Of a DNA stretch of 46,343 bases, positions 13,926 through 22,109 are shown one piece after another. A program made the translations under genes and the position numbers. The DNA comes from Pseudomonadota bacterium (GTDB lineage: Bacteria; Pseudomonadota; Alphaproteobacteria; Azospirillales; Azospirillaceae). Numbering within the stretch: the first letter of the stretch is position 1; each line of letters begins with the position of its first letter. The notes under the pieces are model-generated. The model saw only the letters and a program-made list of their open reading frames with translations. It made no database searches and was not told the DNA's origin. The stretch is taken from the NCBI GenBank assembly GCA_023411035.1, contig JAEYPE010000049.1, forward strand, positions 1 through 46,343. The letters are read 5' to 3'.

Positions 13926-14876
13926 TCAGGCGTAGACGTCGGTGGTGAGTTCCTCGAGGCCCGGATAGGGGCTGGCGTCGGCGAAGGCGACGGCCTGATC
14001 CATCCGCCGCTTCGCCGCCGCCTCCAGCCCCCGGATCTCCGGGGCGGTGAGATGGCCCTCCTCGATGAGTCGGTTGCCGGCCACCAAGATCGGGTCGCGG
14101 GCGCGCCAGTGGGCCAACTCAGCGGGGTCGACGTAGGATTGGTCGTCGGGCTCGAAGTGTCCGCGCAGGCGGTAGGTCTGGACCTCCAGCAGGAAGGGCT
14201 TGCGCGTCTGCCGGACCATGGCGGCGGCGCGGCGCGCAACGGCGCTCACCGCGTCCACGTCGTTGCCGTCCACCGTGCCCCACTCCATGCCGTAGACCGC
14301 CGCCTGCGGCCCGACGCCCTCGGCCAGCGTGGTTTCACGCCGGTGCACGAAGGCCTGCCACTGGTTGTTTTCGCAGACGTAGAGGATCGGCAGGTTCCAC
14401 ACGGCCGCGAGGTTGAGGGATTCGTGGAAGCGGCCCTCGCAGGCGGCGCCGTCGCCGAAGAAGCAGGCGACAATGCCCTCTCCGCCAAGCATGGACTGCG
14501 ACAGCGCAACCCCGGTGACCAGCGACAGTTCGCCGCCGACGATGGTCGAGGTCAGAACGACTCCCAGCTCCTTCACGGAGATGTGCAGCGATCCACTCTT
14601 GCCGCCGCAATAGCCGCCACTCCGGCCCATCACTTCGGCCAGCATCCGGCCGGGGTCCGCGCCGCGCGCCAGCAGATGGCCAGCGCTGCGGTGGTTGGTC
14701 AGGATCTTGTCGGCGTCCGACAACGCGGACACCACCCCGACGGCCGCGGCCTCCTGCCCGACCGCGGTGCAGGTGCCCGCGGCGCGCTGCTCGGCATACA
14801 GCGCAATCACCGTCTGCTCATAGGCCCGGATCAGCATCATCCGCTCCAGGGCCCGTACGCGTTCCCGCACGTCCAT
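13926..14876 (-). CDS. Acetoin/pyruvate dehydrogenase-type E1 component, alpha subunit
   Basis: This 316-aa subunit starts MDVRERVRALERMMLIRAYE and carries the family motifs HRSAGHLLARGADPGRMLAE, GGKSGSLHI, the thiamine-diphosphate motif CFFGDGAACEGRFHESLN ending in CENN (about 165-195), and YRLRGHFEPDDQSY near residue 250. The RGHFEPD loop resembles acetoin dehydrogenase E1 alpha more than pyruvate E1. AGGAGG lies ahead of the ATG at 14876. A CGAAAAT palindrome in the upstream gap (14968-14985) is a likely operator. It is the first of three leftward genes (E1 alpha, E1 beta, cytochrome c) and follows two flavin split-barrel genes. Confidence 0.88.
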   Translation of the reverse strand: MDVRERVRALERMMLIRAYEQTVIALYAEQRAAGTCTAVGQEAAAVGVVSALSDADKILTNHRSAGHLLARGADPGRMLAEVMGRSGGYCGGKSGSLHISVKELGVVLTSTIVGGELSLVTGVALSQSMLGGEGIVACFFGDGAACEGRFHESLNLAAVWNLPILYVCENNQWQAFVHRRETTLAEGVGPQAAVYGMEWGTVDGNDVDAVSAVARRAAAMVRQTRKPFLLEVQTYRLRGHFEPDDQSYVDPAELAHWRARDPILVAGNRLIEEGHLTAPEIRGLEAAAKRRMDQAVAFADASPYPGLEELTTDVYA

Positions 14877-14967
14877 CGGCACGTCCTCCTGAGGATCGAA
14901 AGTCGTGCGGACTATAGGCGCGGGCAGGCAGACGGCGTTGCTAACTCTTCCCTCACGCAACCCTAAA

Positions 14968-14985
14968 ATTTTCGTAATCGAAAAT
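14968..14985. promoter_or_regulatory. Palindromic operator candidate before E1 alpha
   Basis: ATTTTCGTAATCGAAAAT is a 7-4-7 palindrome in the 145-base gap between the regulator-like gene (15022) and E1 alpha (14876). Related CGAA and CGAAAAC copies follow immediately (14988-15003). The gap is much AT-richer than its surroundings. The winged-helix protein encoded just upstream is an obvious candidate ligand, by inference. Confidence 0.5.
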
Positions 14986-15021
14986 ATCGAACGCGAAAAC
15001 GAACCTCGCGTCCGCGCCGGG

Positions 15022-16365
15022 TCAGGGCATCTCCTCCAGCGCCAGTGGGCGCCGCACCACCAGCCGGAAGCGGCCGCGCCCGGTCTTCTCGATGCCCAGG
15101 ACGTCGCACCGCTCGGCCAAGCGGCGCTGCAGCAGGATGAGCCGGGCCTCAAGGTTCTCCGCGGCTTCCGGCAGGCGGATGCACGGCGCCAACCGCAGTT
15201 CGCGATTGGAGAAATCCGTGCGCGCGTGCCGGGCATGCTGGCGCACCAGCCACCAGAGGATCGCCCCGGCGACGCCCTTGATCAGGTACTGGTGGTCGAT
15301 GAACACGCTGTCGTCGGCGGCGTGGTGGCACAGCAGCGCGGGCGCGCCGCTGGGTTCAGCGGCCGGAGGCGCCTCGGTCACCGTCTCGACCGCCGCGGCC
15401 GGCTGCCGCATCGTGTGGATCATGGTCCCGAGCTGGGAGGCGACCGTAGCCAGCGCATCCTCGTCGTCGTAGCAAAACCGCATGGCCTCCAGGCTCTCGG
15501 CGAACAGCACGCCGATCAGCTCCTTTCCGACGTGGATCGGCACGGCCAGCTGGCTGTGGGGGTTCGCCAAGCCCGGGAACGGGATCTCCTTTGCATCACC
15601 GCCGGGCGCTCCCGACTCCCGGCTGCTGTCGCGCATGGCCCGGCCATACGCGTAATCGGACGTGGCGTGTGTGATGCGGATGGTCGTGTGCTCGCGCGCC
15701 GCGACGCCAATCACCCCATCACCGAGCGCGATCTCCGACCCGATGCCGGAGGCGCTGTATCCCAGGCTGGCAACGGTGTAGAGCCGGCCAGTGGACTCGT
15801 CGGCCATCAGGATCATGGCGTGCCCGACACCGAAGAGATCGCGCAGGTCGGTGAGGGTCCTGTCCAGCAACTCCTCCAGGTCGGTGCAGGCAGACAGCCG
15901 CTCGCAACACCGCCGGGTCGCTGCCAACAGGCTACGGTTGCGCGCCGGTACCGGCAGTGTGGCACCCGGCACCTCCTCAATCCCGAGCACCTCGAAGAGG
16001 TCGGCTCCCAGCAGGCGAAAGACGCCGGCCATGCCGGTATGGGAGGCGATGCCGGCCAGCTTGGCCCTCATGCTCTCGAACAGCGGCCCGGCGGTCTCAG
16101 TCCTGAGATAGCGCACGCGCAAGCGGTACTGCGCGACCGTTTCGGGGTCGATCACCTGGAGCACCGCGTGGGGATTGGCGAGGATATTGCGCCGCGTCTT
16201 GTTGAAGAACTGGTAGGACAGCGCAACGTGCGTCGGGTCCATATAGTGGACCTGCGAAAGCACCGAGACGTTCGGCATGCCCTCGTCGTCGGTCGTGGCG
16301 ATGGCGGCGGGAACCACGCCCTCCAGGCAGGTGCGGATGGCGTCCAGACTGATGTCGCGGCTCAT
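15022..16365 (-). CDS. FMN split-barrel + GAF + winged-helix fusion, likely regulator
   Basis: Three parts can be seen in this 447-aa protein. Residues 1-140 form a pyridoxamine-phosphate-oxidase-like split barrel (AAIATTDDEGMPNVSVLSQV, then YQFFNKTRRNILANP). Residues about 155-310 form a GAF domain (LLDRTLTDLRDLFGVGHAMI, GDGVIGVAAREHTTIR, FAESLEAMRFCYDDED). Residues about 375-447 resemble the winged helix of OmpR-type regulators (FSNRELRLA, NLEARLILLQRRLAER, GRGRFRLVV). A flavin- or ligand-sensing transcription factor is the natural reading. The ATG at 16365 overlaps the stop of the upstream gene (ATGA). It sits directly before the E1 operon, which it probably controls. Confidence 0.75.
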   Translation of the reverse strand: MSRDISLDAIRTCLEGVVPAAIATTDDEGMPNVSVLSQVHYMDPTHVALSYQFFNKTRRNILANPHAVLQVIDPETVAQYRLRVRYLRTETAGPLFESMRAKLAGIASHTGMAGVFRLLGADLFEVLGIEEVPGATLPVPARNRSLLAATRRCCERLSACTDLEELLDRTLTDLRDLFGVGHAMILMADESTGRLYTVASLGYSASGIGSEIALGDGVIGVAAREHTTIRITHATSDYAYGRAMRDSSRESGAPGGDAKEIPFPGLANPHSQLAVPIHVGKELIGVLFAESLEAMRFCYDDEDALATVASQLGTMIHTMRQPAAAVETVTEAPPAAEPSGAPALLCHHAADDSVFIDHQYLIKGVAGAILWWLVRQHARHARTDFSNRELRLAPCIRLPEAAENLEARLILLQRRLAERCDVLGIEKTGRGRFRLVVRRPLALEEMP

Positions 16366-16850
16366 GGCTCCACCGGTCCACCGGCCCGCGGGCCGGGTGT
16401 CTGGTCGAAGGCTGCGGCGGGCGTGAACGTGACCGCCGCGAGATCGCCCGGGTTATGCGTCATCAGCGTACGGGAGAAGGCTTCGTTGAAGCCGATCAGA
16501 CCGACATCGCGGCAGAAGCCAGCGACGTGGCGAGCCACGGCCGCCCCGGCCCGCTCTCCCGCCGGAGCCACCTCGGCGTCCCGGCCCTTGAGTTGGATCG
16601 AGCGATGGGTGCTGGGCCGGTTGACGACCAGGGCCACCCTCGCGCTGTCGGTGATGGCCGAGAGCAGCGCGGCGTTTGGCTTTGCCTCGAGGAGCACCGT
16701 GAGGCGCCGGCCGTCGGCGGACACGTTGCAGGCAAGAGCCCGGCCGAGCGTCGGGAGCCCGGTCCTGTCCCCCGACGCAAGCATGATGCTGACATCGCCT
16801 TCCAGAAAAGCGATCAACTCTCGGCTGAGGCACTCCGGCTGGTCCATCAT
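16362..16850 (-). CDS. Pyridoxamine 5'-phosphate oxidase-like FMN-binding split-barrel protein
   Basis: The 162-aa product begins MMDQPECLSRELIAFLEGDV and shows the split-barrel core: VSIMLASGDRTGLPTLGRAL, RRLTVLLEAKPNAALLSAIT and VALVVNRPSTHRSIQLKG. Members bind FMN or F420 and include oxidases and heme-degrading or redox-sensing proteins. The true pyridoxamine oxidase signature is not apparent, so the substrate is unknown. The gene overlaps the GAF fusion downstream by four bases and so forms an operon with it. Both proteins share this fold, suggesting heteromeric action or duplicate origin. Confidence 0.7.
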   Translation of the reverse strand: MMDQPECLSRELIAFLEGDVSIMLASGDRTGLPTLGRALACNVSADGRRLTVLLEAKPNAALLSAITDSARVALVVNRPSTHRSIQLKGRDAEVAPAGERAGAAVARHVAGFCRDVGLIGFNEAFSRTLMTHNPGDLAAVTFTPAAAFDQTPGPRAGGPVEP

Positions 16851-17164
16851 TCACACCCTATCCGCACGGAAGAGCCATAGTACTCTCATGCCTTGCGTTT
16901 TGCTCGCTGCACATTAGCTAAACACTCCTGTCCGGAAGCCAGCGAGATAGGCGATCAGGCAGGTGTTTGATCGCGAAAAGGTTGTGGGTCGCTTGTTTCG
17001 CCGGCGGGGATGGTCCGCTTTGCGCCAAAAACAGACATCAGGAGAGCCATGTGTGGACAGCCCTCTCGGCGCAAGAGGAGAATTCGTGTTGACGGTTGGT
17101 CGGGTGCATCCATGTGTCCGGCCTGTCGTCGCGACCTCTGATCGCTGGCCTTGATGAAGTCCGC
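16851..17164. other. Noncoding stretch left of an IS110 scar
   Basis: No gene is supported. TCCGCTTTGCGCCAAAAACA at 17016-17035 resembles sequence near 12280. The stretch looks like debris of insertion sequences joined to the upstream side of the split-barrel operon, whose promoter must lie near 16851-16916. Confidence 0.35.
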
Positions 17165-17567
17165 GGATCGACGCCAAACGCCGGCTCACGTCGCTGGCGC
17201 GATGCCACTCCAGAATACGCGCCTCCAGCCGGTCGATCTCTTCGCCGAGCGGGCGGAGCTGATCGACGAGGCCGTGCAACGCCCGTCGCGCCAGTTCCGG
17301 CAGACGATCCTGCGCCTCGTGCAGAGCTTCGATGGCGGCCTTTGTCCCGCTTGGTCCTTTGGCCGCGATGATCCCGAATTCCGCGAGATGACCGCGCAAG
17401 GCGTTGATCAGCATCGTCCGCTGCCGGACCAAAAGGTCGCGTGTCTTGTGCCGCATCAAGGCGGCCTGCTGATCGATGGTCTTGACCGCCACGAAGCGCA
17501 TCGTCGGCCGGGTGACCGCCTCGCCGATTGCCTCGGCATCGGCGGCGTCGGTCTTTCCCCGCTTCAC
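17165..17567 (-). pseudogene. IS110-family transposase remnant
   Basis: Minus-strand translation gives VKRGKTDAADAEAIGEAVTR, PTMRFVAVKTIDQQAALMRH, LLVRQRTMLINALRGHLAEF and the coiled region ending RRLASI. This is the central part of the DEDD transposase of IS110 elements. The N-terminus is missing before VKRGK, and the C-terminal transposase_20 domain is missing after RLASI. The right edge at 17567 abuts the signal peptide of a blue-copper protein without an intervening start codon. It is a scar of insertion and deletion, not a functional element. Confidence 0.8.
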
Positions 17568-18083
17568 ACACGACGCACCGTTCTGCGGGCCGGCGGCTGG
17601 GCCGCCGGCTTGGCGCTGCTCGGCCCGCTTCCACCGGCGCTTCCACCGGCAAGGGCCGAAGGGGCTGTGGAGATCCGCATGCGCGGCAACGCCGACGGCT
17701 TGAAGGCGTGGTTCGATCCAATCGGCGTGCTGGTCGAGCCCGGCCAGATGATCCGCTGGATCAACGTCGATCCCGGCAATTCGCACACCAGCACCGCCCA
17801 CCACCCGGCGAACGGCGACCGTCCGCTGTGCATTACGGAGGGGGCGGCGCCATGGCACTCCGACTATTTGCTGCCGGATCAGAGCTTTGAGCTGCGCCTC
17901 ATTGTGGAGGGCGTCTACGACTACTTCTGCCTGCCGCACGAGGAAGCCGGCATGGTCGGGCGCATCGTCGTCGGCCATCCGCAAGGCAACCCGCCCGCAG
18001 CCACGCTTCGGGAACCGGCACAGCGGCTGCTCCCATCTCTGGAGGAGATCGTCCGCCGCAAGTCCGTGCACGTCGACCGGTAA
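17566..18083 (+). pseudogene. Cupredoxin (plastocyanin/azurin-like) gene lacking its start
   Basis: The frame has a twin-arginine-like signal, TRRTVLRAGGWAAGLALLG, then a cupredoxin domain. WINVDPGNSHTSTAHH holds the first His ligand, and YDYFCLPHEEAGMVGRIVVG supplies Cys, His and Met of a type-1 copper site. The C-terminal tail is VRRKSVHVDR, ending at TAA 18083. The expected start codon just before TRRTVL is replaced by IS110 sequence at 17566-17567. In-frame codons further left belong to the antisense of the transposase. Unless it is translated as a fusion, the gene is dead. A periplasmic electron carrier was its likely role. Confidence 0.65.
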
Positions 18084-18137
18084 GGCAGGGCCTCGACCGG
18101 CGCTCTTCAAAACGTCTGCTCCGGAGCCCTGACGGGG

Positions 18138-18157
18138 CCGCTTGTCGCTGCAAGCGG
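18138..18157. repeat. Short perfect hairpin
   Basis: CCGCTTG (18138-18144) and CAAGCGG (18151-18157) flank a six-base loop, 55 bases after the cupredoxin stop. There is no T-run. A second small inverted repeat, ATAAGC/GCTTAT, lies at 18246-18264 ahead of the YigZ-family gene. Confidence 0.35.
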
Positions 18158-18311
18158 TCGTCCCCGGTGCAGCGAAACGGAACCTTGTCCGTAACGGATC
18201 TGGCCCGCGGCTGTCCGGATAGATCGCATTTCCCAGGCCATGCAGATAAGCTTGTTTTGCTTATACGGAAATCAGCCTCTGGACCATGCAGGCTTATGAT
18301 GACAGAAGACA

Positions 18312-18902
18312 ATGTTCACCCTTAAGAAGAAAGAGCAATTCGAGCAGGAGATCAAGAAAAGCCGCTTCCTTGCCTCGGCGGGTCCGGCCGGCACTGAGGA
18401 AGAGGCGCGCGGGTTCATCGCTGCGTGCAGCAGTCAGGATGCCGGTCACAATTGCTGGGCTTTCCGGATCGGTGACATCTATCGTTCCAGCGATGATGGC
18501 GAACCTGGGGGGACTGCGGGACGACCGATCCTTCAGGCCATCGACGGCCAGGACCTGGATCAGGTCGTGGTGGTGGTCAGTCGCTGGTTCGGTGGTGTTC
18601 TTCTCGGAGCGGGTGGGTTGATGCGCGCCTATGGCGGCACGGCGGCGGCCTGTCTCCGGACGGCTGAACGGCACCCGATCATTACGTTCGCCACCCTATC
18701 CGTTACCTGCCCTTTCGCGGACGAATCCAGGATCAGGGCGGGACTTGGCACCTTCCCCGCGGCCCTCATCGAGACCAAAGGCTTTACACCAAACGGCGTG
18801 CAGCTCCAGATCACGCTGCCCTGCGGGCAGGTGAACGACGTCATCCGGTTGGTCACAGACGTCTCACGCGGTCAGGCTGAGATCCAACCGTGGCCCGCGT
18901 AG
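18312..18902 (+). CDS. YigZ/IMPACT (UPF0029) family protein
   Basis: This 196-aa protein begins MFTLKKKEQFEQEIKKSRFL and contains the IMPACT core: CWAFRIGDIYRSSDDGEPGG (about 55-75), AGRPILQAIDG, then VVVVVSRWFGGVLLGAGGLM and RAYGGTAAACL. Length and order match bacterial YigZ proteins, whose C-terminal domain (about 130-195) resembles elongation factor G domain V. A role in translation regulation is known for eukaryotic IMPACT, but the bacterial function is unsettled. It is a stand-alone gene with an AT-richer upstream region. Confidence 0.85.
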   Translation: MFTLKKKEQFEQEIKKSRFLASAGPAGTEEEARGFIAACSSQDAGHNCWAFRIGDIYRSSDDGEPGGTAGRPILQAIDGQDLDQVVVVVSRWFGGVLLGAGGLMRAYGGTAAACLRTAERHPIITFATLSVTCPFADESRIRAGLGTFPAALIETKGFTPNGVQLQITLPCGQVNDVIRLVTDVSRGQAEIQPWPA

Positions 18903-18966
18903 CGAAAAAGCATCCGCGCGGCGAGCGCCGGCCATGTCACTGCGGTCCGTCAAGTAATCCGGGCCG

Positions 18967-19383
18967 TTATGGCTCACAGGGACGGCAAGCCGCCTCCAGG
19001 GCCGCCTCATCGTCGCAACGCTCCTCGAAGCGCCGTATCCGGCCGTCGTGCAGCACCCATCGGTGTTCGGTCGTCACCGTTACCGGTTTGCCGGTGGCCT
19101 TGCTGACCGCCTCAACGACGTTCCGCGTGACGACTTGGTCTCCGTCCCTTGCGATGTCCCGCATCTCGTGCCTGATGATTGTCCATTCCTTGGCCAACCC
19201 GTGGAAATAGCGCTGGACACCTTCCATGCCGTGGAAGGTGCCGGAGAAGGCCGCAAGAACCGGGGACTGGCCGCAGGATACCCACTCGACGTCGGACGCG
19301 AGATGCTCGAACAGCGGCGCCACGTCACCCACGGCGTAGCGGTTGTACAGGTCGCGGAGCAACTCGATGTCGGTCTGCGCCAT
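18967..19383 (-). CDS. SnoaL-like/NTF2-fold protein
   Basis: Starting at the ATG at 19383 behind GGAGGTG, the 138-aa protein reads MAQTDIELLRDLYNRYAVGD, then LFEHLASDVEWVSCGQSP, GTFHGMEGVQRYFHGLAKEW and TGKPVTVTTEHRWVLHDGRI. This is the cone-shaped NTF2/SnoaL fold: N-terminal helix with Y-x-x-GD, then alternating strands. Members include small hydrolases, isomerases and binding proteins. Active-site residues cannot be assigned from sequence alone. It is convergent with the YigZ-family gene. Confidence 0.75.
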   Translation of the reverse strand: MAQTDIELLRDLYNRYAVGDVAPLFEHLASDVEWVSCGQSPVLAAFSGTFHGMEGVQRYFHGLAKEWTIIRHEMRDIARDGDQVVTRNVVEAVSKATGKPVTVTTEHRWVLHDGRIRRFEERCDDEAALEAACRPCEP

Positions 19384-19668
19384 GCTGCACCTCCGGTCGT
19401 CATGGGTTGGCCGGAAATGATAAGGCCGGCTACCGTGCACAGCGTTCGCGCAAAGGCGGTGCCTCTTTTGGGTGGGGCCGCCCCTCGTGCCGCCGCGTGG
19501 CACTCAGCCAGGGCGGGATGGTCGCCTGCCGGACGTTGGCCGGCATGTGCAGGACGACCTCGCCACCCCTTGAGCCCGCGGCGCCGGAGTACCAGCCTCG
19601 GCATGCCCATCGCCCGTAAGCCCGCTTGACGACCCGGATCGCAGGCCGTAGTCCACCCTCATCCCGAA

Positions 19669-20511
19669 TTGCGCACCAACGCCGTCCTGACCCCCATGCT
19701 CCATGGATTGTCCCGACTGCTTCCCGCCATCGCGGACCAGAATCTCGACGAGGCCGCGATCTACCGGAGGGAGGCGCTGTACGAGCGCCCGCGCTTCGAA
19801 CGCTCGCGCGGCCTGACGCCCGCCGCCGGTCCGCTGCTCTGCCCGATTTGCGGACGGGAGGCGGCGCGCTTCCTGCCCTTCGGGCTGGGTGGGCGGCGCA
19901 ACGCGCGCTGCCCGGATTGCGGATCGCTGGAGCGGCACCGCTTCCTGTGGAGCTTCCTGGCGGAACGGACGGACATCCTCCGCCGGTCGCTGCGCATCCT
20001 CCACACCGCACCGGAGCCCTGCCTGGAACCGCTTCTGCGGGCACGGCACGGGCGCCGTTACGTCACGCTGGACCGCTTCAACCCCAGAGCCGACGTGCAG
20101 GCCGATCTGACCGACCTGCCCTTCCCCGACCGTCACTTCGACCTCGTTCTGTCCAGCCATGTGCTGGAGCATGTGCCCGACGACCGCGCCGCTCTGCGCG
20201 AGATTGCCCGCGTGCTGAAGCCCTCGGGCCGCGCCGTGCTGCTGTTCCCCTACGACCCGAAGGGACCCACGCGGGAGGACCCGGCGATGGACACGCCCGC
20301 CAAACGGCTGGCCGCCTTCGGACATCCCTATCACTACCGCGTTTATGGTACCGATACGCCCCAGCGCATGGCCGAAGCCGGGCTGGATGCCACGCTCGTC
20401 GCCTCCACGGCGATGCTGAGCGCGCACCGGCGGCGGCGGCGGCGCATCAACCGCAACCACCTGTTCCTGGCGCGCCCCGGAGCGGGCGGGGCGTCCGGGG
20501 AGGGGTCATGA
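19669..20511 (+). CDS. SAM-dependent methyltransferase with N-terminal zinc ribbon
   Basis: The protein has an N-terminal zinc-binding module, LLCPICGREAARF and RCPDCGSLERHRF (about residues 55-95), followed by a class I methyltransferase domain. LDRFNPRADVQADLTDLPF and DLVLSSHVLEHVPDDRAALR are the Methyltransf_11 motifs around the SAM pocket and post-I strand. The substrate is unknown; family members act on small molecules or lipids. The start is either the TTG at 19669 or the ATG at 19696, neither with a clear ribosome site. It overlaps the next gene by four bases (ATGA), so the two form an operon. Confidence 0.8.
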   Translation: MRTNAVLTPMLHGLSRLLPAIADQNLDEAAIYRREALYERPRFERSRGLTPAAGPLLCPICGREAARFLPFGLGGRRNARCPDCGSLERHRFLWSFLAERTDILRRSLRILHTAPEPCLEPLLRARHGRRYVTLDRFNPRADVQADLTDLPFPDRHFDLVLSSHVLEHVPDDRAALREIARVLKPSGRAVLLFPYDPKGPTREDPAMDTPAKRLAAFGHPYHYRVYGTDTPQRMAEAGLDATLVASTAMLSAHRRRRRRINRNHLFLARPGAGGASGEGS

Positions 20512-21488
20512 GCCGTACCGTCCGCATCGCCACCTTCAACCTGGAAAGCCTGGACGACACCGGGGACCTGTCCTTCGAGGAACGGGCCGCCGTGCTGCGC
20601 CCCCAGTTGGAGCGGCTGGACGCCGACATCCTGTGCCTTCAGGAGGTGAACGGCCAGCGCGAGGCGAAGGGGGAGCCGCGGACCCTGCGCGCTCTGGCCC
20701 GGCTGCTGGAGGGCGGCCCCTACGCCGATTTCCACCGCACGTCCGGGGGCGAGGGGATCAGGCTGGCCGACCGCCACAACCTCGTGCTGGCGAGCCGCTG
20801 GCCCATCCTGGCGGCGCGGCAGTACCGGCACGATCTGGTGCCGGCCCCGCAGGTCCGCATGGTCACCGCCGACCCGGCCCAGCCCGGCGGGGACGCCGTG
20901 ACCTGGGACCGCCCGGTGCTGCATGCGGAGGTCGAACTGCCGGGCGGGCGCCGGCTGCATGTCTTCAACCTGCATCTGCGCGCGCCCATCGCCGCGCCGG
21001 TGCCGGGGCAGAAGAAGAACGCCTCCACCTGGAAAAGCGTCGGCGGCTGGGCGGAGGGCTTCTATCTGGCCTCCATCAAGCGGGCCGGGCAGGCGTTGGA
21101 AGCCCGGCTGGCGGTGGAGCGGGTGTTCGACGCCGACCCGCAGGCGCTGATCCTGGTGGCCGGCGACCTGAACGCGGAGAGCGAGCAGACGCCCGTCCGC
21201 ATCATCCGCGCCGATCTGGACGAGACCGGCAACGGCCATCTGGCCGGGCGGTCGCTGGTGCCGCTGGAACGCTCCATCCCCGAGGAGCGGCGCTTCACCG
21301 TGCTGCACGGCGGGGAGGCCGTGATGCTGGACCATCTTCTGGTGTCGCGCGCTCTGCTGGGCTGGTTCCGCTCCGCCGAAATCCACAACGAGGCGCTGGG
21401 GGACGAGCTGGTCGCCCACGCCACGGTCAGCCATTCTCCGGAAAGCTACCACGCGCCGCTGGTGGCCCGCTTCGAACTGCCGGATTGA
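20508..21488 (+). CDS. Endonuclease/exonuclease/phosphatase (EEP) family protein
   Basis: The 326-aa protein begins MSRTVRIATFNLESLDDTGD and carries EEP motifs: TFNLESL with the Asn, DADILCLQEVNG with the catalytic Glu, HNLVLASRWPI, LHVFNLHLRAPI, ILVAGDLNAESEQTPV with the Asp and Asn, and LDHLLVSRALL then HATVSHSPESYHAPLVARF, where the final His would be catalytic. The set matches metal-dependent phosphodiesterases and nucleases. No signal peptide is visible, so it is cytosolic. Coupling to the methyltransferase suggests a joint pathway, but I cannot name it. Confidence 0.85.
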   Translation: MSRTVRIATFNLESLDDTGDLSFEERAAVLRPQLERLDADILCLQEVNGQREAKGEPRTLRALARLLEGGPYADFHRTSGGEGIRLADRHNLVLASRWPILAARQYRHDLVPAPQVRMVTADPAQPGGDAVTWDRPVLHAEVELPGGRRLHVFNLHLRAPIAAPVPGQKKNASTWKSVGGWAEGFYLASIKRAGQALEARLAVERVFDADPQALILVAGDLNAESEQTPVRIIRADLDETGNGHLAGRSLVPLERSIPEERRFTVLHGGEAVMLDHLLVSRALLGWFRSAEIHNEALGDELVAHATVSHSPESYHAPLVARFELPD

Positions 21489-21515
21489 CCGGCCACCGGA
21501 TCAGGCACCACTGGA

Positions 21516-22037
21516 TCAGGCGGTGACGGACACCAGCGCGCCCGGCGAGCCGGTGCCGTAGGAGCCGGCGGCGGAAGCCGCTCCCGGCATCCCGACGCCT
21601 GCCGTGGACGTACCGGTCGCCGCTGCCGTGTATGAGGTACCGGCGGTGGATGGGGCGCCCGGCGTGGCATGGCCGAAGGACGCCGTGCCGTCGCCCTCCG
21701 CCGCCCTGTCGGTCGGGACGCCCACGCGGCTGGCGGTGCGGCGGTATTGCTCCACCACCTGTTCCGCCGGGATCTGGTTCTGGGTTTCACCCGAAGACCG
21801 GTCGCGGAAATGAATGACGGCCAGCCGGGCGCTCTGGTCATAGCGCAGGACCGGGCTGATGTAGCCGCCAGCCACCACGACAGGATCGGACGCAGACGCC
21901 GCCGAAGCGGGTTGGGTCTTGGAAGCCGAGGTCTCGGGAGTCTGCGCCGCGGCATCGGCCACGGTCTGCGCCGTCGAGGCCGCCGATGCCGTTGCCGGCC
22001 GGTTCGCCAGGAAGCCTGAAACGCTTCGGATGTCCAT
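21516..22037 (-). CDS. Ala/Ser/Thr-rich protein with FlaG-like core
   Basis: The 173-aa protein starts MDIRSVSGFLANRPATASAA, with low-complexity Ala/Ser/Thr at both ends. Its central block, ISPVLRYDQSARLAVIHFRD then SGETQNQIPAEQVVEQYR, resembles the short conserved part of FlaG proteins (a strand pair, then R-x-TGE-x2-x-QIP-x-E). FlaG influences flagellar filament length in other bacteria. The match is short, so this is tentative. The protein lacks a signal peptide, like exported flagellar proteins. It neighbours another Gln-rich small gene. Confidence 0.5.
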   Translation of the reverse strand: MDIRSVSGFLANRPATASAASTAQTVADAAAQTPETSASKTQPASAASASDPVVVAGGYISPVLRYDQSARLAVIHFRDRSSGETQNQIPAEQVVEQYRRTASRVGVPTDRAAEGDGTASFGHATPGAPSTAGTSYTAAATGTSTAGVGMPGAASAAGSYGTGSPGALVSVTA

Positions 22038-22109
22038 GGCTGGCCGCCTTTCCCCTGCGGGTCCTGCCCCGGACCCCAGCCGGGCGGACCCCGAATGGAC
22101 GACGCGCGA

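Noticed and set aside
14877..15021. Thiamine-diphosphate riboswitch before E1 alpha
   Set aside because: The conserved CUGAGA and ACCUG-x-GGAU elements are not present.
14905..16917. Plus-strand frame of 670 codons over the split-barrel/GAF genes
   Set aside because: Antisense of coding sequence with convincing FMN-binding and GAF motifs.
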